Assembly (NCBI RefSeq): GCF_902459505.1 | Contig: NC_047085.1 | Location: 354,739,836-354,803,835 of the forward strand | Length of the DNA stretch: 64,000 bases | Reading direction: 5' to 3' | DNA from: Geotrypetes seraphini | Lineage: Eukaryota > Chordata > Amphibia > Gymnophiona > Dermophiidae | In this document: positions 1-10,716 of the stretch, piece by piece | How the letters are laid out: every line of letters begins with the position of its first letter | Numbering within the stretch: position 1 is the stretch's first letter | Notes under the pieces: model-generated | Databases searched by the model: none | Told to the model about the DNA's origin: nothing | Seen by the model: the letters and a program-made list of their open reading frames with translations, nothing else | Translations under genes and position numbers: made by a program

Positions 1-100
1 CAGCAGCAGCACTCCGTCCTCGTCTCTTTGGCATGTCTGTAAGTACTAGCCCCTCTCGCCGAAAATTTCTTTATATCAGACGAGTTCTGGGGAGCGTTCC

Positions 101-435
101 TCAGCTCTTAAGGTATGCGGCCATCTTGGATCGATGATCCGGTGAAGCCGACTCCATCCATTTTATATCTTTTTGAAAGTGTGGCTTCCAGAATTGTACA
201 CAATATTCTAAATGAGGTCTCACCAGAGTCTTATACAGAGGCATCAATACCTTCTTTTTCCAACTGGCCATACCTCTCCCTATGCAACCTAGCATCCTTC
301 TAGCTTTCACCGTCACCTTTTCAACCTGTTTGGCCACCTTAAGATCATCACATACAATCATACCCAAGTCCTGCTCTTCTGTCGTGCACATAAGTTTTTC
401 ACCGCCTAAACGCCTTACATGGGGTTTGCAGATAT
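101..435 (-). mobile_element. CR1-clade LINE fragment, RT C-terminal part
   Basis: Minus-strand translation shows EEQDLGMIV, the connector around RRMLGCIGRG, and the CR1 signature RPHLEYCVQFWKPHF. These follow the catalytic core in CR1-clade reverse transcriptases. The core and the 3' end are absent, so this is a truncated dead copy. It abuts a plus-strand LINE end at about 436. Confidence 0.7.
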
Positions 436-725
436 TTGACATTCCATCTATTAAGGGATGTGCTTACAAACGATTCTTTTGCAGAATTCTATCTTATCAG
501 GCTGGTATATGTTCTTGGTAATCTTATCTTATATCTTGGTAATTTTATATTAAATTCGAGTACCTATCTAGCATTTAGAAAATTATTAAAAACACACTTG
601 TTTGGTAAATGTTTGAACTAATGAATTGTAATTCACTGTGAATGTCCAGTATCTTTACTCTGTAAACTACGCAGAACTGAGAGGTAGCTACGTATATAAG
701 CATATTGTTATGTTATATCAGTGGT
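436..725 (+). mobile_element. LINE 3'-end remnant, L2/Jockey-like
   Basis: The + strand ends a reading frame with FRKLLKTHLFGKCLN and a stop, the usual C-terminus of L2/Jockey-type LINE proteins (an F-K/R-x-L-K-T-x-L-F motif), followed by a short AT-rich 3' UTR. Other ends of this type lie at 1910, 19361, 23060 and, on the minus strand, 54560. Confidence 0.5.
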
Positions 726-764
726 TAGTTAGTTGCTCACAACAAATTTTGTTGCCATGGTGAT

Positions 765-880
765 GCTCTCTTTCCCCCCCCCTTTTTACAAAACCACAAA
801 AGCTGTTTTTAGCGCTGGCTGGTGCGCTGATTGCTGTGCGCTGCTCCGATGCTCATAGAGTCCACATGTTCATGGCAATG
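765..880. repeat. Half copy of the TTTTACAAAACC foldback element
   Basis: A C-run followed by TTTTTACAAAACCACAAAAG, then an AGCGCTGGCTGGTGCGCTG stretch, matches one arm of the complete foldback at 32062-32221. Only one arm is present here. Confidence 0.55.
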
Positions 881-1069
881 CATGCACTTTTATACCTCAT
901 CGAATTTTTTTAAAGCCATTTTACATGCGTAATTTGCAAATATTGCCACATCCACACTAAAATGAATTTATTAAATGACCCTCTTACCTATATGAACCTT
1001 GAGGTTATAAAAGGACTTACTGAATATTCAGCAATGCCTACTACCAACTAATTCAGACTTCTGACTAAA

Positions 1070-1196
1070 GGTCCCTTTTACAAAGTTGCGGTAGCAATGG
1101 TGCCACACTAAATGCACCGAATCCCATTGGAATCGAATAGGCTTCGGTGCAATCGTCACAGCAGTATTGCTACTGTGGGTTTGTAAAAGGGGCCCT
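1070..1196. mobile_element. Miniature foldback element, GGGCCCCTTTTAC-end family
   Basis: Ends are near-perfect inverted repeats (GTCCCTTTTACAAAG on the left, CTTTGTAAAAGGG-type on the right) around a short palindromic middle. Kin lie at 11845-12030, 23499-23610, 39927-40051 and 42972-43101. No coding capacity. Confidence 0.65.
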
Positions 1197-1909
1197 ATTT
1201 GTTCAGAACCTCCTGTTGCCGCGTTAGAGGTTTCTATTGTGGCCCAGAGTGTTAAATGCTCTGATGCTGCTCCAACACTCCGGCTTAGTAAAGGGGGAGG
1301 GAGGGGGGTTAGTCTTAGTTGAACTGGCTTTTGAGATCAAAATGAAATCATGGTTTTCAGTTTGTTATTTGATAGGTGAGGAACTTAATTATGCATCTTC
1401 TCGACTTTTGAGCAAAGAAGACAGAACATGGTTTCATATTCTTTTTATTTAATTTGTAATATTTGATGTCATTTTGGGGATTTTATTATGTTGTATTATC
1501 ATTCTGTGTTTGAGATATGATTATGTTGTCTTTTTATTGTGATATTTTTCTGTTTGTGTCTTTGCTTCAAACTATAATCTGCTTTGTGGCGGCTTGCCGG
1601 TTAAGTGGATTATATATTAGTTTAATTTAATTTATGTTAACATGGGAGTGAGATGCAAAATGATGCAAAACAACTCATGATCTGTTATTGTAATTAAAAA
1701 AAAATTTTCATGCAAACTCCTTCAGAGATACATTAAAATAAATTCTAAACTACGCCTCCTGGCAATGTAATTTTTTTTTTTTTTGTAATACCTTCCATAC
1801 TTAACCATTAGCTGCTAAAACATGTGATAAACATAGCACTAAGTACACTGGCTACTAGTCTTCACCTATCAAGTAATGCCTAGATTATAACTGGGATTTT
1901 GAAAGATAA
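1197..1909. other. Intergenic, AT-rich, no gene seen
   Basis: Mostly AT-rich DNA. A TTTGTGGCGG...TTAAGTGGATTATATA stretch at about 1580-1630 resembles the non-coding 3' tail of a LINE. Homopolymer runs occur near 1690 and 1771-1786. No supported coding exon. Confidence 0.5.
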
Positions 1910-2532
1910 TTATGGATTGTGGATTTTAGGCTTAACCCATGCTATTTACGGAACGAATCATCATTAGACAAATTCAAACGCGGTCTGAAAAGCATTCTTT
2001 ATAAAGATGCATTCAATATATAGATAGAACATTCCAACAAACGCAATACCTAGTCCCCAAAGAATTAAATGAATAGGACATCAATATGGAAATTATAAGA
2101 GCTTTTATAATCCTAATTTTCTTACTTTTCTCTTCTTTTAAAAGGTCATTAATATTAATCTTAGTCTTCTTACTTTTTTCACGCAAAAGGCCTTTTATAT
2201 TTAAACTGATTAATCATTCTTAACATTATCTCATTTCTTGAATTATTTCAAAATAATTAAAGCTTTTTCAATCAATTTTTTAAATATTCTTTCTTAATTG
2301 ACCCTATCCTTGTGTGCAAACCTTAAATGTTCTTTTTTTATAAATTGTATTTCTACCCTTTACCTATTTGTTCCAGTTTGTATTAATAGAACATAATGAT
2401 TAGTCTGTATAATTTTGTCTCATTTGTATTTGTCATCCCTGGCTTTTATTGTATATTAGAATTATGTAATACGCATTGAAATATTGGATATTGCATATAA
2501 TCAAAATTTATTAAACTTGAAACTTGAAACTT
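1910..2532 (+). mobile_element. LINE 3' end with TTGAAAC tail repeats, L2/Jockey-like
   Basis: Around 1930-2020 the translation reads like the end of a LINE protein (a NESSLDKFKRGLKSILY-type stretch). An AT-rich 3' UTR follows, closing with a direct-repeat tail of AACTTGAAACTTGAAAC at about 2512-2530. The same tail type closes the LINE end near 23690. Decayed. Confidence 0.45.
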
Positions 2533-3207
2533 ATAGCTGTAAATGGCTCGTATTTTATCATAACAAAAAAACAAGTGGGGAAGGAACTGTGCACAACACC
2601 CTCCTCTAGAACAATTACAATTTATTAAAAATAATCATAAAAACATATCACATATGAAAAACATCAAGCCTTACATAGAGTCCTTTTGCTTATGTCTTTG
2701 GATAGTGTAGATGGGCATTAAAAGTTAAAAATGTATTTTACCTGGGAAGGTGAGTCTGTATGGCAGAAATGTGAAGGAGCTCTAGAACACAGAATTGATG
2801 CCAAGTCAGACCTGCTGATGTTAGGCCTGACTGGTGGTTGTGAGAAAGTGTCAGACCCGACAGGGAAGAGTTACACAAGATGAAGAGGGGACAGATTCTG
2901 GGAGCTGGTTTAGAGAGAAGCCTGCATTGAGAGGAGCTGGTAAGGACTTGAACTCGTATACCACAGAATTTGAAAATGATCTCATGCATCTACAGGGATC
3001 TATATGAAACTTACTGGTATGTGAGCAAGAGTAAGAGCAGCATAGTGGAAAATTGAAAAGAGAATTTTATTTGGAATAAATTAGCGGTGCTCTAAGGCAG
3101 AGATCTGCAAGCTCAGGCAGCCTCAGACACAGTGGCTCATGCTGAGAGAACTATTTTAAGAGAGACTCACACGGACACTGCTCAAGGCTTCTAAACAGTT
3201 TTAGCAA
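2533..3207. other. Intergenic, unassigned
   Basis: No recognisable gene or complete transposon. The 252-base open frame on the minus strand shows no family features and is probably chance. The region leads straight into the Penelope-like reverse transcriptase. Confidence 0.5.
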
Positions 3208-3231
3208 TTGGAAGCAAATGTGTTTGTGTGT

Positions 3232-3807
3232 GTGCGATGGGAGAGTGGCATGTCAAGAAACGCTGAACATTTTAGAAAGGCTACTGAGAAAAGGGCAATT
3301 GAACTGACTTTACAACTATCTGATACCACCACTTACATTCTTTTGGACCATGATCCAACAGCTCAGATTAAATCACAGATTTTGTCCTTGACCCAGGTTG
3401 GTTTTGATGAAGGATTTGTGACAAAGAATGAATTTCAGTTTTTGAATAGAGAGCATTATACCATCCCATGGATTTATTTGTTACCTATAATCCACAAGAG
3501 ATTGGCCAATCCTCCGGGTCGTCCTATCATCTCTTCAAGAAATTCAAGTCTGGAACCACTTTCCACATATGTTGATTTTTATCTTAAACCTCTAGTGGAA
3601 ACTAGCGCATCATACATGAAAGATACAAGCCATTTCCTTATTTGGCTTCAGACAATAGAGACTTTGGATCAATCCTGTATTATGGTGATTTTAGCCATTG
3701 TCTCGTTATACACCTCACTCCCACAAGCCAAATGTCTAGAAGTGGTTGCCCAAGCACTAAATTCTCAGATGGGCCCTCACCAATGTCCTACTGAATTTAT
3801 TCTATCA
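3232..3807 (+). mobile_element. Penelope-like element, N-terminal part of reverse transcriptase
   Basis: Penelope-like elements are retroelements with a telomerase-related RT followed by a GIY-YIG nuclease. This stretch reads IYLLPIIHK, then NPPGRPIIS, then a YVDFYLKPLV segment and VSLYTSLP, the early RT motifs of the family in order. The frame is broken by the Helitron that starts at 3808; the rest of the element resumes at 5465. Upstream sequence is too short for a full element. A fossil. Confidence 0.85.
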
Positions 3808-4738
3808 CTAGTCTTTAAGCCCGTTTCATTAACGGGTGCTAGAATAGATGTGTGTGTCTGTCTTTCTTTCTTTCTCTCTCTCCCCTTGGCCACTGTCTGT
3901 CTGTCTATCTTTATTTGTTTTTCTCTCCTTGGACACTGGCTGTCTCTCCTGAATGTCTTCCTTTCTGTCTGTCTCACTGGCCCCCTGTGTGTCATTCTTT
4001 GTGTCTGTGTCCTTGTGTCATTCCCCCCCCCCCCAGAGCAAAGCTGTCTGCCCCCAGCATACCCCTTTCCCTCTCCCTGACCCCCTTGTGTCTTCCCCCT
4101 CCCCCCCCCGAGCAAAGCTGTCTACCCCCCAGCACACCTCTGCAACAAAAGCATCCCCCTGTACCTGCAGCACTGGCATGACACCCTTCAGCCAATCGTG
4201 AGTGCTCAGAGCACGACAGGGAGCGGGGCCTGCAGCTTCTTCGGCGTCGGTGAGGAAGGAGAGATTGGCCCAACTCTCCGCAGGGGCTTTGGGGACAGTC
4301 TTGTGCGGCTCGAAGCCCTCCTCCCAGCAGCACTCCATACTGCCTTCCTCCCGTCGCCCAGAATAGATGTCTGTATGTCTGGGTTTTTTTTTATTTGTCT
4401 CTCTCTCCTTGGACGCTGTCTGTCTGTCATTCTTTGTGTCTGTGTCTCTCCCTGGTCCCCTGTCTGTCCGTCTTTCTTTCTGTCTGTCTCCCTGGCCCCC
4501 CTGCTTGCCAAAGCAGCCCCCTTTCTCTCTCCCCCTGTTCTGCAATGCCTACCTGCTCCGTGGCCCCCTTCTGTTCCTCCCCACCTGATTGCTGTCTGCC
4601 CCCAGCACACCCCTCCCCCTAAAGCAGCCTCCTTTCCCTCTCCCCCTGTTCTGCAATGCCTACCTGCTCCATGGCCCCTTTCTGTTTCCCCCCCCCCATG
4701 ATTGCTATCTGCACTCAGCACAACCCTCCCACCAAAAC

Positions 4739-4980
4739 AGCCCCCTTTCCTGCCTGCTCCATGGCCCTTCTTTTTCCTCTTCCCCTCCAGTTCTTCCCCT
4801 CCAGCACACCCCTCCCCCCAAAGCAGCCCCCTTTCCTGCCTGCTCCATGGCCCTTCTTTTTCCTCTTCCCCTCCCGTTCTTCCCCTCCAGCACAACCCTC
4901 CCCCCAAAGCAGCCCCCTTTCCTGCCTGCTCCATGGCCCTTCTTTTTCCTCTTCCCCTCCCGTTCTTCCCCTCCCTCCAG
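4739..4980. repeat. 86-bp tandem repeat, about three copies, inside Helitron A
   Basis: CCTGCCTGCTCCATGG recurs at 4749, 4835 and 4921, a period of 86 bases, with a degenerate related unit upstream near 4660. Pyrimidine-rich throughout. The overlapping open frames on both strands are artefacts of the repeat. Confidence 0.85.
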
Positions 4981-5210
4981 TCAGCGCTGCCATTCCTATT
5001 TAAAATGATCTGCTGAGGTTCGCAGCCGGCTGTAGCGAACCTCACAGGCCGCTGTTCACCTCAGTAGCATGTTCCCTCTGACGCGATCGCGTCAGAGGGA
5101 ATGTGCTATCACATGGAGAGCGGCCTGCGAGGTTCGCTAAAGCCGGCCGCGAACCTCAGCAGGCCGTTTTAAATAGGAATGGCAGCGGTGACTGGAGGGA
5201 GGGGAAGAAC
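4962..5210. repeat. Foldback of about 125-bp arms centred on GCGATCGC
   Basis: The arms meet at 5086/5087 in an uninterrupted palindrome from 5072 to 5101 (TTCCCTCTGACGC and its complement) and stay mostly complementary out to GTTCTTCCCC at the left and GGGGAAGAAC at the right. It lies near the 5' end of Helitron A. Part of the left arm recurs in Helitron B at about 17296-17360, so it belongs to the family. Confidence 0.85.
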
Positions 5211-5464
5211 AGGAGCGGTAGCGGTTGTTGCGGGAGGGGGGGAGTCGGCGACGTGCAGGCCGCTGTAAACAGGAGCGGCAGCGGCGGCAGGACCATGAGC
5301 CCTCCTCCCGCCATCCGCTGCCAGAGCCGCTCCTGTCTCATACGCCTCAAGCCGCGGTCAAGGCTGGGGACTTGCGCATGCGCACTCCTACGGCCACAGA
5401 CCTACAGCGCACGGAACACGCAAATAGGACTGCGCATGCGCGGCTAGCTCTTTATTATATTAGA

Positions 5465-6740
5465 TTACTGCAGTTGGCTCTAAGAACTTTTTTACTGATG
5501 GGTCAAATCTGTACCTTCAAAAGAAGGGGGCTGCTATGGGTGCTACTTGTGCTCCATCTGTAGCATGCCTATATATGAAAGACTTTGAGGAAACGTTTTT
5601 ACAAAACCACCAGTAGTCCCAAAATGTGAAGGGTTGGAAGCGCTATATTGATGATATATTTGTAATTTGGCAAGGGCCTAACCAAGATCTTCTGCAGTTT
5701 GTTGATTGGTTAAACATTCATTTTACTATGAATCAGTCTTCGGTGGGTATTAATTTTTTGGATACCTTGATTACTATTTCCGAAGGCCAATTCGAGTTCA
5801 AACTGTATGTTAAGCCCACTGATGCAATCAGCCTATTACAGTATGGTAGTTGTCATTCTCCATCTTTAAAAGATAGTCTCCCACCTGCACAATTCCTTAG
5901 ATTTAGGCGTATTTGTACACACACTGACGACTTTAAGAGGTCAGCAAACAATTTAGCCAAAGTCTTGAAAAATCATGGGTACCCTGGTTGTGTCCTTAAG
6001 AAGTCATATCGTAGGGCCAAACATAACCATCAAGAATGGCTTTTACAGCCTAGACAACAACAGCCCCTTATGGTAGGCATGACAGAAGATTCTGAATATC
6101 TGACTTGTGTTCTTCCATACAACACAGAATCTCAGCAAGTTTCAGATATTATTAGAAATCATTGGAGGATTATCCAAAGACACCCCTGTTTTGAAAATGC
6201 TAAACTTCGTTTAGCTTATTCAAGAGCACGTAACTTGAAAGAATTGTTAAGTATTAAACCCGATGGGCCTTCTGAGATGGGTTGTTTTAACGGGGCGCAT
6301 TTGACCTGTAGTAAATGTCAGATTTGCCCTCTTACAATACAGGATCCCTCTTTTGTCAATCCCCTCAATAATAAAACGTACTTTTTACGTCATCACACAA
6401 CTTGTAAGTCTGACCATGTGGTGTACCTTATTATATGCCCTTGTCAAAAAATCTATATGGGCAAGACTACCAGGTCTTTTAGTATCCGTATGACTGAACA
6501 TAAATCCTGTCTCCATCTAAACAGGCATGAGGCACCTTTGGTCTCTCATTATGTAACTCATGGTCATTTATTTGAGCAGTTACGCTGCATGGTCATTGAC
6601 AAAGTTGTGGCATCGGTCTGAGGGGGTGACAGGGGGGAAAAATTGCTTCAGTTGGAATTAAAACGGATTGATCGTCTACATTGTATTCAACCTAATGGTT
6701 TAAATCTTACAATTAATTGGCAGCCTTTTTTCAATTAATC
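5465..6740 (+). mobile_element. Penelope-like element, RT palm to GIY-YIG endonuclease
   Basis: Continues the element interrupted at 3808. The YIDDIFVIW catalytic motif of the RT lies at about 5644-5670 and is followed by INFLDTLITI. A linker has paired cysteines (CSKCQICPL, about 6307-6333). The GIY-YIG domain runs from VVYLIICP through IYMGKTTRS to RMTEHK (about 6418-6503), and the region ends with an INW-type C-terminus near 6720. Domain order is that of endonuclease-bearing Penelope-like elements. Degenerate; treated as a fossil with a few breaks besides the Helitron. Confidence 0.85.
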
Positions 6741-7149
6741 TTTTTTCATTAAAGTTTTTTCAAATAACTTTTAGACATATGTTTATTAGATCCTTTGATG
6801 GAACATCTGGTTTGCGTTTCACTGCGTTCCACTAGGCACCGTCATTTCCGGTCTTTATGGGCCGGATGTGACCTAGAACGCCATTAAATAGCGGATAGTG
6901 TCTTTCTCTGTTTGTCTCTGCACTTTGAGTTTGAGCTTTAGAGGCGAAAGGACGCCGCCGCTTGTTTTTTTTGTGCAGGCTACTGATGGACTAATAGGTA
7001 ACTTATGTGATTCCCTTTAGGAATCTTTTAGCGATTTTCTCTTGGGACCATTGTAAATCAGAGGTACCGTTGTAAAGTTTAACGGTCAGGAAGAATTTAA
7101 ATCTAATTTTAAATTTAAATTTAAATGTACGATTATTATAGAACATGGG
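6741..7149 (+). mobile_element. Penelope-like element, 3' non-coding region (first part)
   Basis: Sequence after the GIY-YIG stop has no open frame. It contains TTCATTAAAG and a GC-rich patch with GGTCTTTATGGGCCGG. It is cut at about 7150 by a GC-rich palindromic element and seems to resume at about 8939. Continuity is inferred from the hammerhead-like fold at 9254-9321, which Penelope-like elements carry in their terminal repeats. Confidence 0.5.
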
Positions 7150-8938
7150 GTTCATAATTTAAAAAAAAAAAAAAACATCTAAAAAGTGTCCTAAATGACT
7201 ACTTGGACGATCAAAAAGCCTGATCGTCCAAGTACCCATAACCAAAGCTGGTTTTTAAACATATCTAAAACCAGCTTAGGCCTTTCCCCTGCCTCTAGAC
7301 GCACAGAGAGAAAAGAGGTGTGTTTAGAGGAGGGGAAAGGGCGGGCAGGGGGCGGGAGGTGGGCCAACCTACACCTAGGCATAAAACAGGTATAACCAAA
7401 ATATTTACAGGTTGCCTAGTCGGCACTTAGACCTTTTTGACTTAGACGAAGTCAAAACAGGTCTAAGTGCCGAAAAAGGGACCGCTGAGCTGATTGTGGC
7501 TGCTGCGATCAGCTCAGTGGCCCGGCAACCTACCCACCGCAACCATCGCGGCAGGAGAGATGCCTCATCTCCCCTACCGCGATGCCATCACTCCTCTACC
7601 TGAACTGCCGCGACCCGTGGCAGGAGAGATGCCCTATCTCTCCTGCCGCGATGCATCACCCCCCCCAGACATACAACATCGGGGCAAGAGGAAGCCCAAG
7701 CCCTCTTGCCCCGTCGAAACGCAACACCCCCCCCTGACAACATCGGGGCAAGAGGGAGCTCAAGCCCTCTTCCCCATCCAACCACGACCCCCCCGACAAT
7801 ATCGGGGCAAGAGGGAGCTCAAGCCCTCTTGCCCTGGCGATCTCACCCCCCCCCCCCGCCGAGTACGAGCAGGCCAGGGCACATGGGCTGGGTTGGGCCC
7901 ATGTGCCTAAGGCCCCACCCATAGGAGGGGCCTAAGGCTCCCGGGTCTATTCTGATTTGCCCAGGCACCTCAGGCCCCACCTGTGGGCAGGGTTTCTGTC
8001 ACCTGTGCCAATCCGGCCCCATTCTGGACCTGGCTGGCCCGCCGGACGGGCAGGCTTGGCACCCGTCTGTCTGGCCAACTTACAGGTACAGGGAAGGGGT
8101 GGGGGTAGGGGTGGAGTGGTCGTGGGGTCGGCCGGGGGGGTCGTAGGTTAGCGGGGGGGCCAATCAGGGGTTTTGAGGGGGGCGGTCGTTGGGAGGAGGG
8201 GGTTGTGTCAAGCCCATATTGTAGTGGGGGGTGGGGGTAGGGGGTCGCTTGGGCTCTCTCCTGGCCCATTTCTTTCGGAGGAGAGGTCGCCGGGGCCAGG
8301 AGAGCTTGGACTCTCTCCTGGCCCGTTCCTTTCGGAGGGGGGTCGCCGGGGCCAGGAGGATTGGGCTCTGTCCTCGCCCTGGAGGGCTTGGGCTCCCTCC
8401 CTCCCTTGGGCTCCCTCTTGCCCCGATGTCGTCGGTGGGGGGGGGGGCACGACAGCCGAGGCAAGAGGGCTTGAGCTCCCTCTTGCCTCGATGTTGTCGG
8501 GGGGGGGGTCACGTGTTGGATGGGGCAAGAGGGCTTGAGCTCCCTCTTGCCCTGATGTTGTCAGGTGGGGGGTCGTAGTTTGACATGGCAGGAGGGTTTG
8601 GCCACCCTCCTGCCTGGATTGTTGTGGGGGGGGGGTTCTGTAACCGGTGTTGTTCTTGACAAATACCGGTTACAGAATCCAGCTTTTAGGCGGACTGGCT
8701 CCTCCTTCGCCTAAAAGCCCTTCTGTTGGACGTTTGGGGCTTAGGCGTTTTTTTGGTTCATTATGGGCAAAAAGTATAGACGTCGTGGGGGTGTACTTGT
8801 AGATGTAGTGGTGATCTGGGCGTTTAGTAGAGGCAGGCCATAATCAAAACAAGGACGTTTGTTTTGGTTATGGACACTTTCCCTGCTTCTGCTTTGAACG
8901 TTTAAGGGGACTTAGACATTTTTTTGATTATGCCCCTC
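7150..8938. mobile_element. GC-rich palindromic DNA element, non-autonomous
   Basis: Outer ends are inverted: GGGGTTCATAAT then an A-run and ACATCTAAAAAG at the left; GACATTTTTTTGATTATGCC at the right. A CATG on both sides may be the target duplication. The interior is very GC-rich; the left half is C-rich and the right half G-rich on the + strand, each with repeated units containing GGGGCAAGAGGGAGCTCAAG and its complement. No protein is encoded; the long open frames are compositional. Ends of the same style occur near 33425. Confidence 0.65.
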
Positions 8939-9480
8939 CATGAGTAGTTCTTAAGTAAAACTACCTAATATTTTAATTCTAATTATAAATAAGAATAAAA
9001 ATAAATTCAAATTAAATTATTTATTTTAAATCTTATCATTTAATGATCGGACTGACTAAGTGAAGCTGTGTGTGTATTTTTCAATTAGGGGTTCCAGTGC
9101 AGCCCGTTCTTTACCACCGTGGTTTGTTTAATGAGTTTAAAACAATATATGTGCTTTTTCTAAAAAAGTATTACAACGGTAGAATGTAACAAGTGCTTTA
9201 TAATTCTGAGGTCACTTAATGGATGTATCTTATGTTTATAGTGACTATAAGAATTGACTAACTTCTTGAAGAAGCCCGATGTAATACAATTTTTCTGGGC
9301 GAAACGGAGATCTTTCGTCAAGCTAAGTATTATCTCATTCTAACTATAAATATATAGCACTTGGTAACAGCCAAGTTTGGCCGATTAAGTAATTGAGATA
9401 AAACACGATCAATGATAGTCTGCGTTGAGTTTTTCCTCATGATTTGCTCTGGGGTCTGACTGCAGACACTTGAGATTGGT
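8939..9480 (+). mobile_element. Probable terminal (3' non-coding) part of the Penelope-like element
   Basis: AT-rich sequence with no frame. The hammerhead-like fold at 9254-9321 is the main reason for assigning it to the Penelope-like element. The boundary with flanking DNA is not visible. Confidence 0.35.
9254..9321 (+). ncRNA. Hammerhead-ribozyme-like motif, degenerate
   Basis: In hammerhead order: stem I strand TTGAC (9254-9258); core TTGAAGA (9266-9272) in place of CTGANGA; stem II GCCC (9274-9277) with GGGC (9297-9300) around a long loop; GAAA (9301-9304); a short stem III with A9304 opposite T9311; C9312 at the cleavage position; returning stem I strand GTCAA (9317-9321). Penelope-like elements carry minimal hammerheads. 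The first core base differs, so activity is doubtful. Confidence 0.4.
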
Positions 9481-10493
9481 TATCTCAGTGGATTGAATAT
9501 TGTTTGATTTCACTCTTAACCCTTTCAGGACCAAGGGACATATTTGTCCCATAACTTTAAAATCCTATAAATTTTGATTGGGATAGTCTACAGTTCTAAA
9601 TTTGATATGTACGGATTCCATATGATACTGCCTTTATGTAAACAAACTGGTTCCGACATTCATTCATTAGCGTCATTGCCAGATTGACGAGAAGATTCAC
9701 TTGCCACACTGTCCATAAGCCAGAAGTTTGATTTTTTTTAAAAAAAATAATGATATTTCACAAAAAAAATCAATTTTTTGGCATCTGCAAGCCCTTTTTA
9801 CCATAAAAATGTCATCAAAACCACAAAAATTGGACTACGATCCTTATGGTCCTGAAAGGGTTAAACAAGGTATATTCAATTTTTGGTATTTTTGTGTTAT
9901 ATACACAGTATTTGAAAGGTGTTTTTGATTAAAAAATTATATCATTTAATCATTATTAAAAATTTTTATCAAACTACTATAGTGTCGATGAGTAGACTAT
10001 TGTCATTTCTGTGCCATATTGTCCCCTAAAACAGTTCCATCCCCATTTCTTCATTCAATGCAACATTTCACCATACAGCTCTACCATCTGTGGCTGTGAT
10101 CTCTTTCACTGATAGTCAGTTCTTTTAGATTCGTGGTTTCCTGACTGCTGGTTGACCTATTCACTTCTACTGAGCTTTTTGCTCTATGGTATCGTCTTTC
10201 ACACAGACTCTCTCTGTAGGGAATATCTTCCCCGCAATACTTTCTCCTGTAGTTAAACTCCTGTTCAGTACATCTGACTTTGGACTGAACCAGCGTTCGC
10301 TCCTTACTTCATCAGTTAAGCAGAGGAGTAGGCAAAACCTCTGACATTATGATGCTGAACTGTATGTGCAGTACACCACATTAGGTGAATCTCTTCATAA
10401 AGGTAGTTAATACTTCCCAATAAATAAATTAAAAAAGCTCTTTAGTAATATATCAACACAACAATAATAATATTTGGAAGGTTATGCATAATT
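9481..10493. other. Intergenic, no gene seen
   Basis: AT-rich with A/T homopolymers near 9735-9775. CAGGACCAAGGGACA (9528) and TGGTCCTGAAAGGG (9848) are a partial inverted pair that may bound a decayed miniature element of about 330 bases. Nothing codes. Confidence 0.4.
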
Positions 10494-10705
10494 AATTTAT
10501 ATACCACTTATAGTCCAAGTGGTTTAAAATCAGGTACTCAAGTATTTTTCCCTATCTATCCTGGTGGGCTCACACTCTACCTAATGTACCTGGGGCAATG
10601 GGGGATTAAGTGACTTGCCCAGGGTCACAAGAAGCAGCATGGGATTTAAACCCACAACCTCAGGGTGCTGAAGCTATAGCTCTAACCACTGTGCCACACA
10701 CTCCT
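10494..10705 (-). mobile_element. tRNA-derived CORE-type SINE
   Basis: On the minus strand it begins with an A-box-like GGCACAGTGGTTAGAGC and a B-box-like GGTTTAAATCCC, continues with GACCCTGGGCAAGTCACTTA, the CORE-SINE/MIR-type central segment, and ends in a LINE-like 3' tail. Other copies: 15461-15664, 24905-25034, 37889-38141, 44672-44818, 46766-46860 and the interrupted one at 56609-59270. Confidence 0.8.
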
Positions 10706-10716
10706 GTAATATGCAT

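Larger units (their letters stand above)
3808..5464 (-). mobile_element. Non-autonomous Helitron A, inserted in the Penelope-like RT
   Basis: Read on the minus strand it begins TCTAATATAATAAAG (Helitron 5' TC end) and finishes with a hairpin, AACGGG and CCCGTT arms around a 5-base loop, a short distance before the CTAG end. It sits between host A (3807) and T (5465) with no target duplication, as Helitrons do. No Rep/helicase. The body is pyrimidine-rich with TCTG-type microsatellite, an 86-bp tandem repeat and a foldback. Kin: 16717-19160 and 21470-22535. Confidence 0.85.

Noticed and set aside
4018-5045. Gly/Arg-rich and Pro-rich open frames
   Set aside because: They follow the 86-bp tandem repeat in Helitron A and are open on both strands.
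3208-6621. Possible retroviral or LTR-element pol gene
   Set aside because: The GIY-YIG domain, the RT motif order and the lack of protease, integrase or LTRs point to a Penelope-like element.
10494-10705. Possible functional tRNA gene from the A-box and B-box motifs
   Set aside because: The motifs are part of a SINE; no cloverleaf closes and the same unit recurs across the window.
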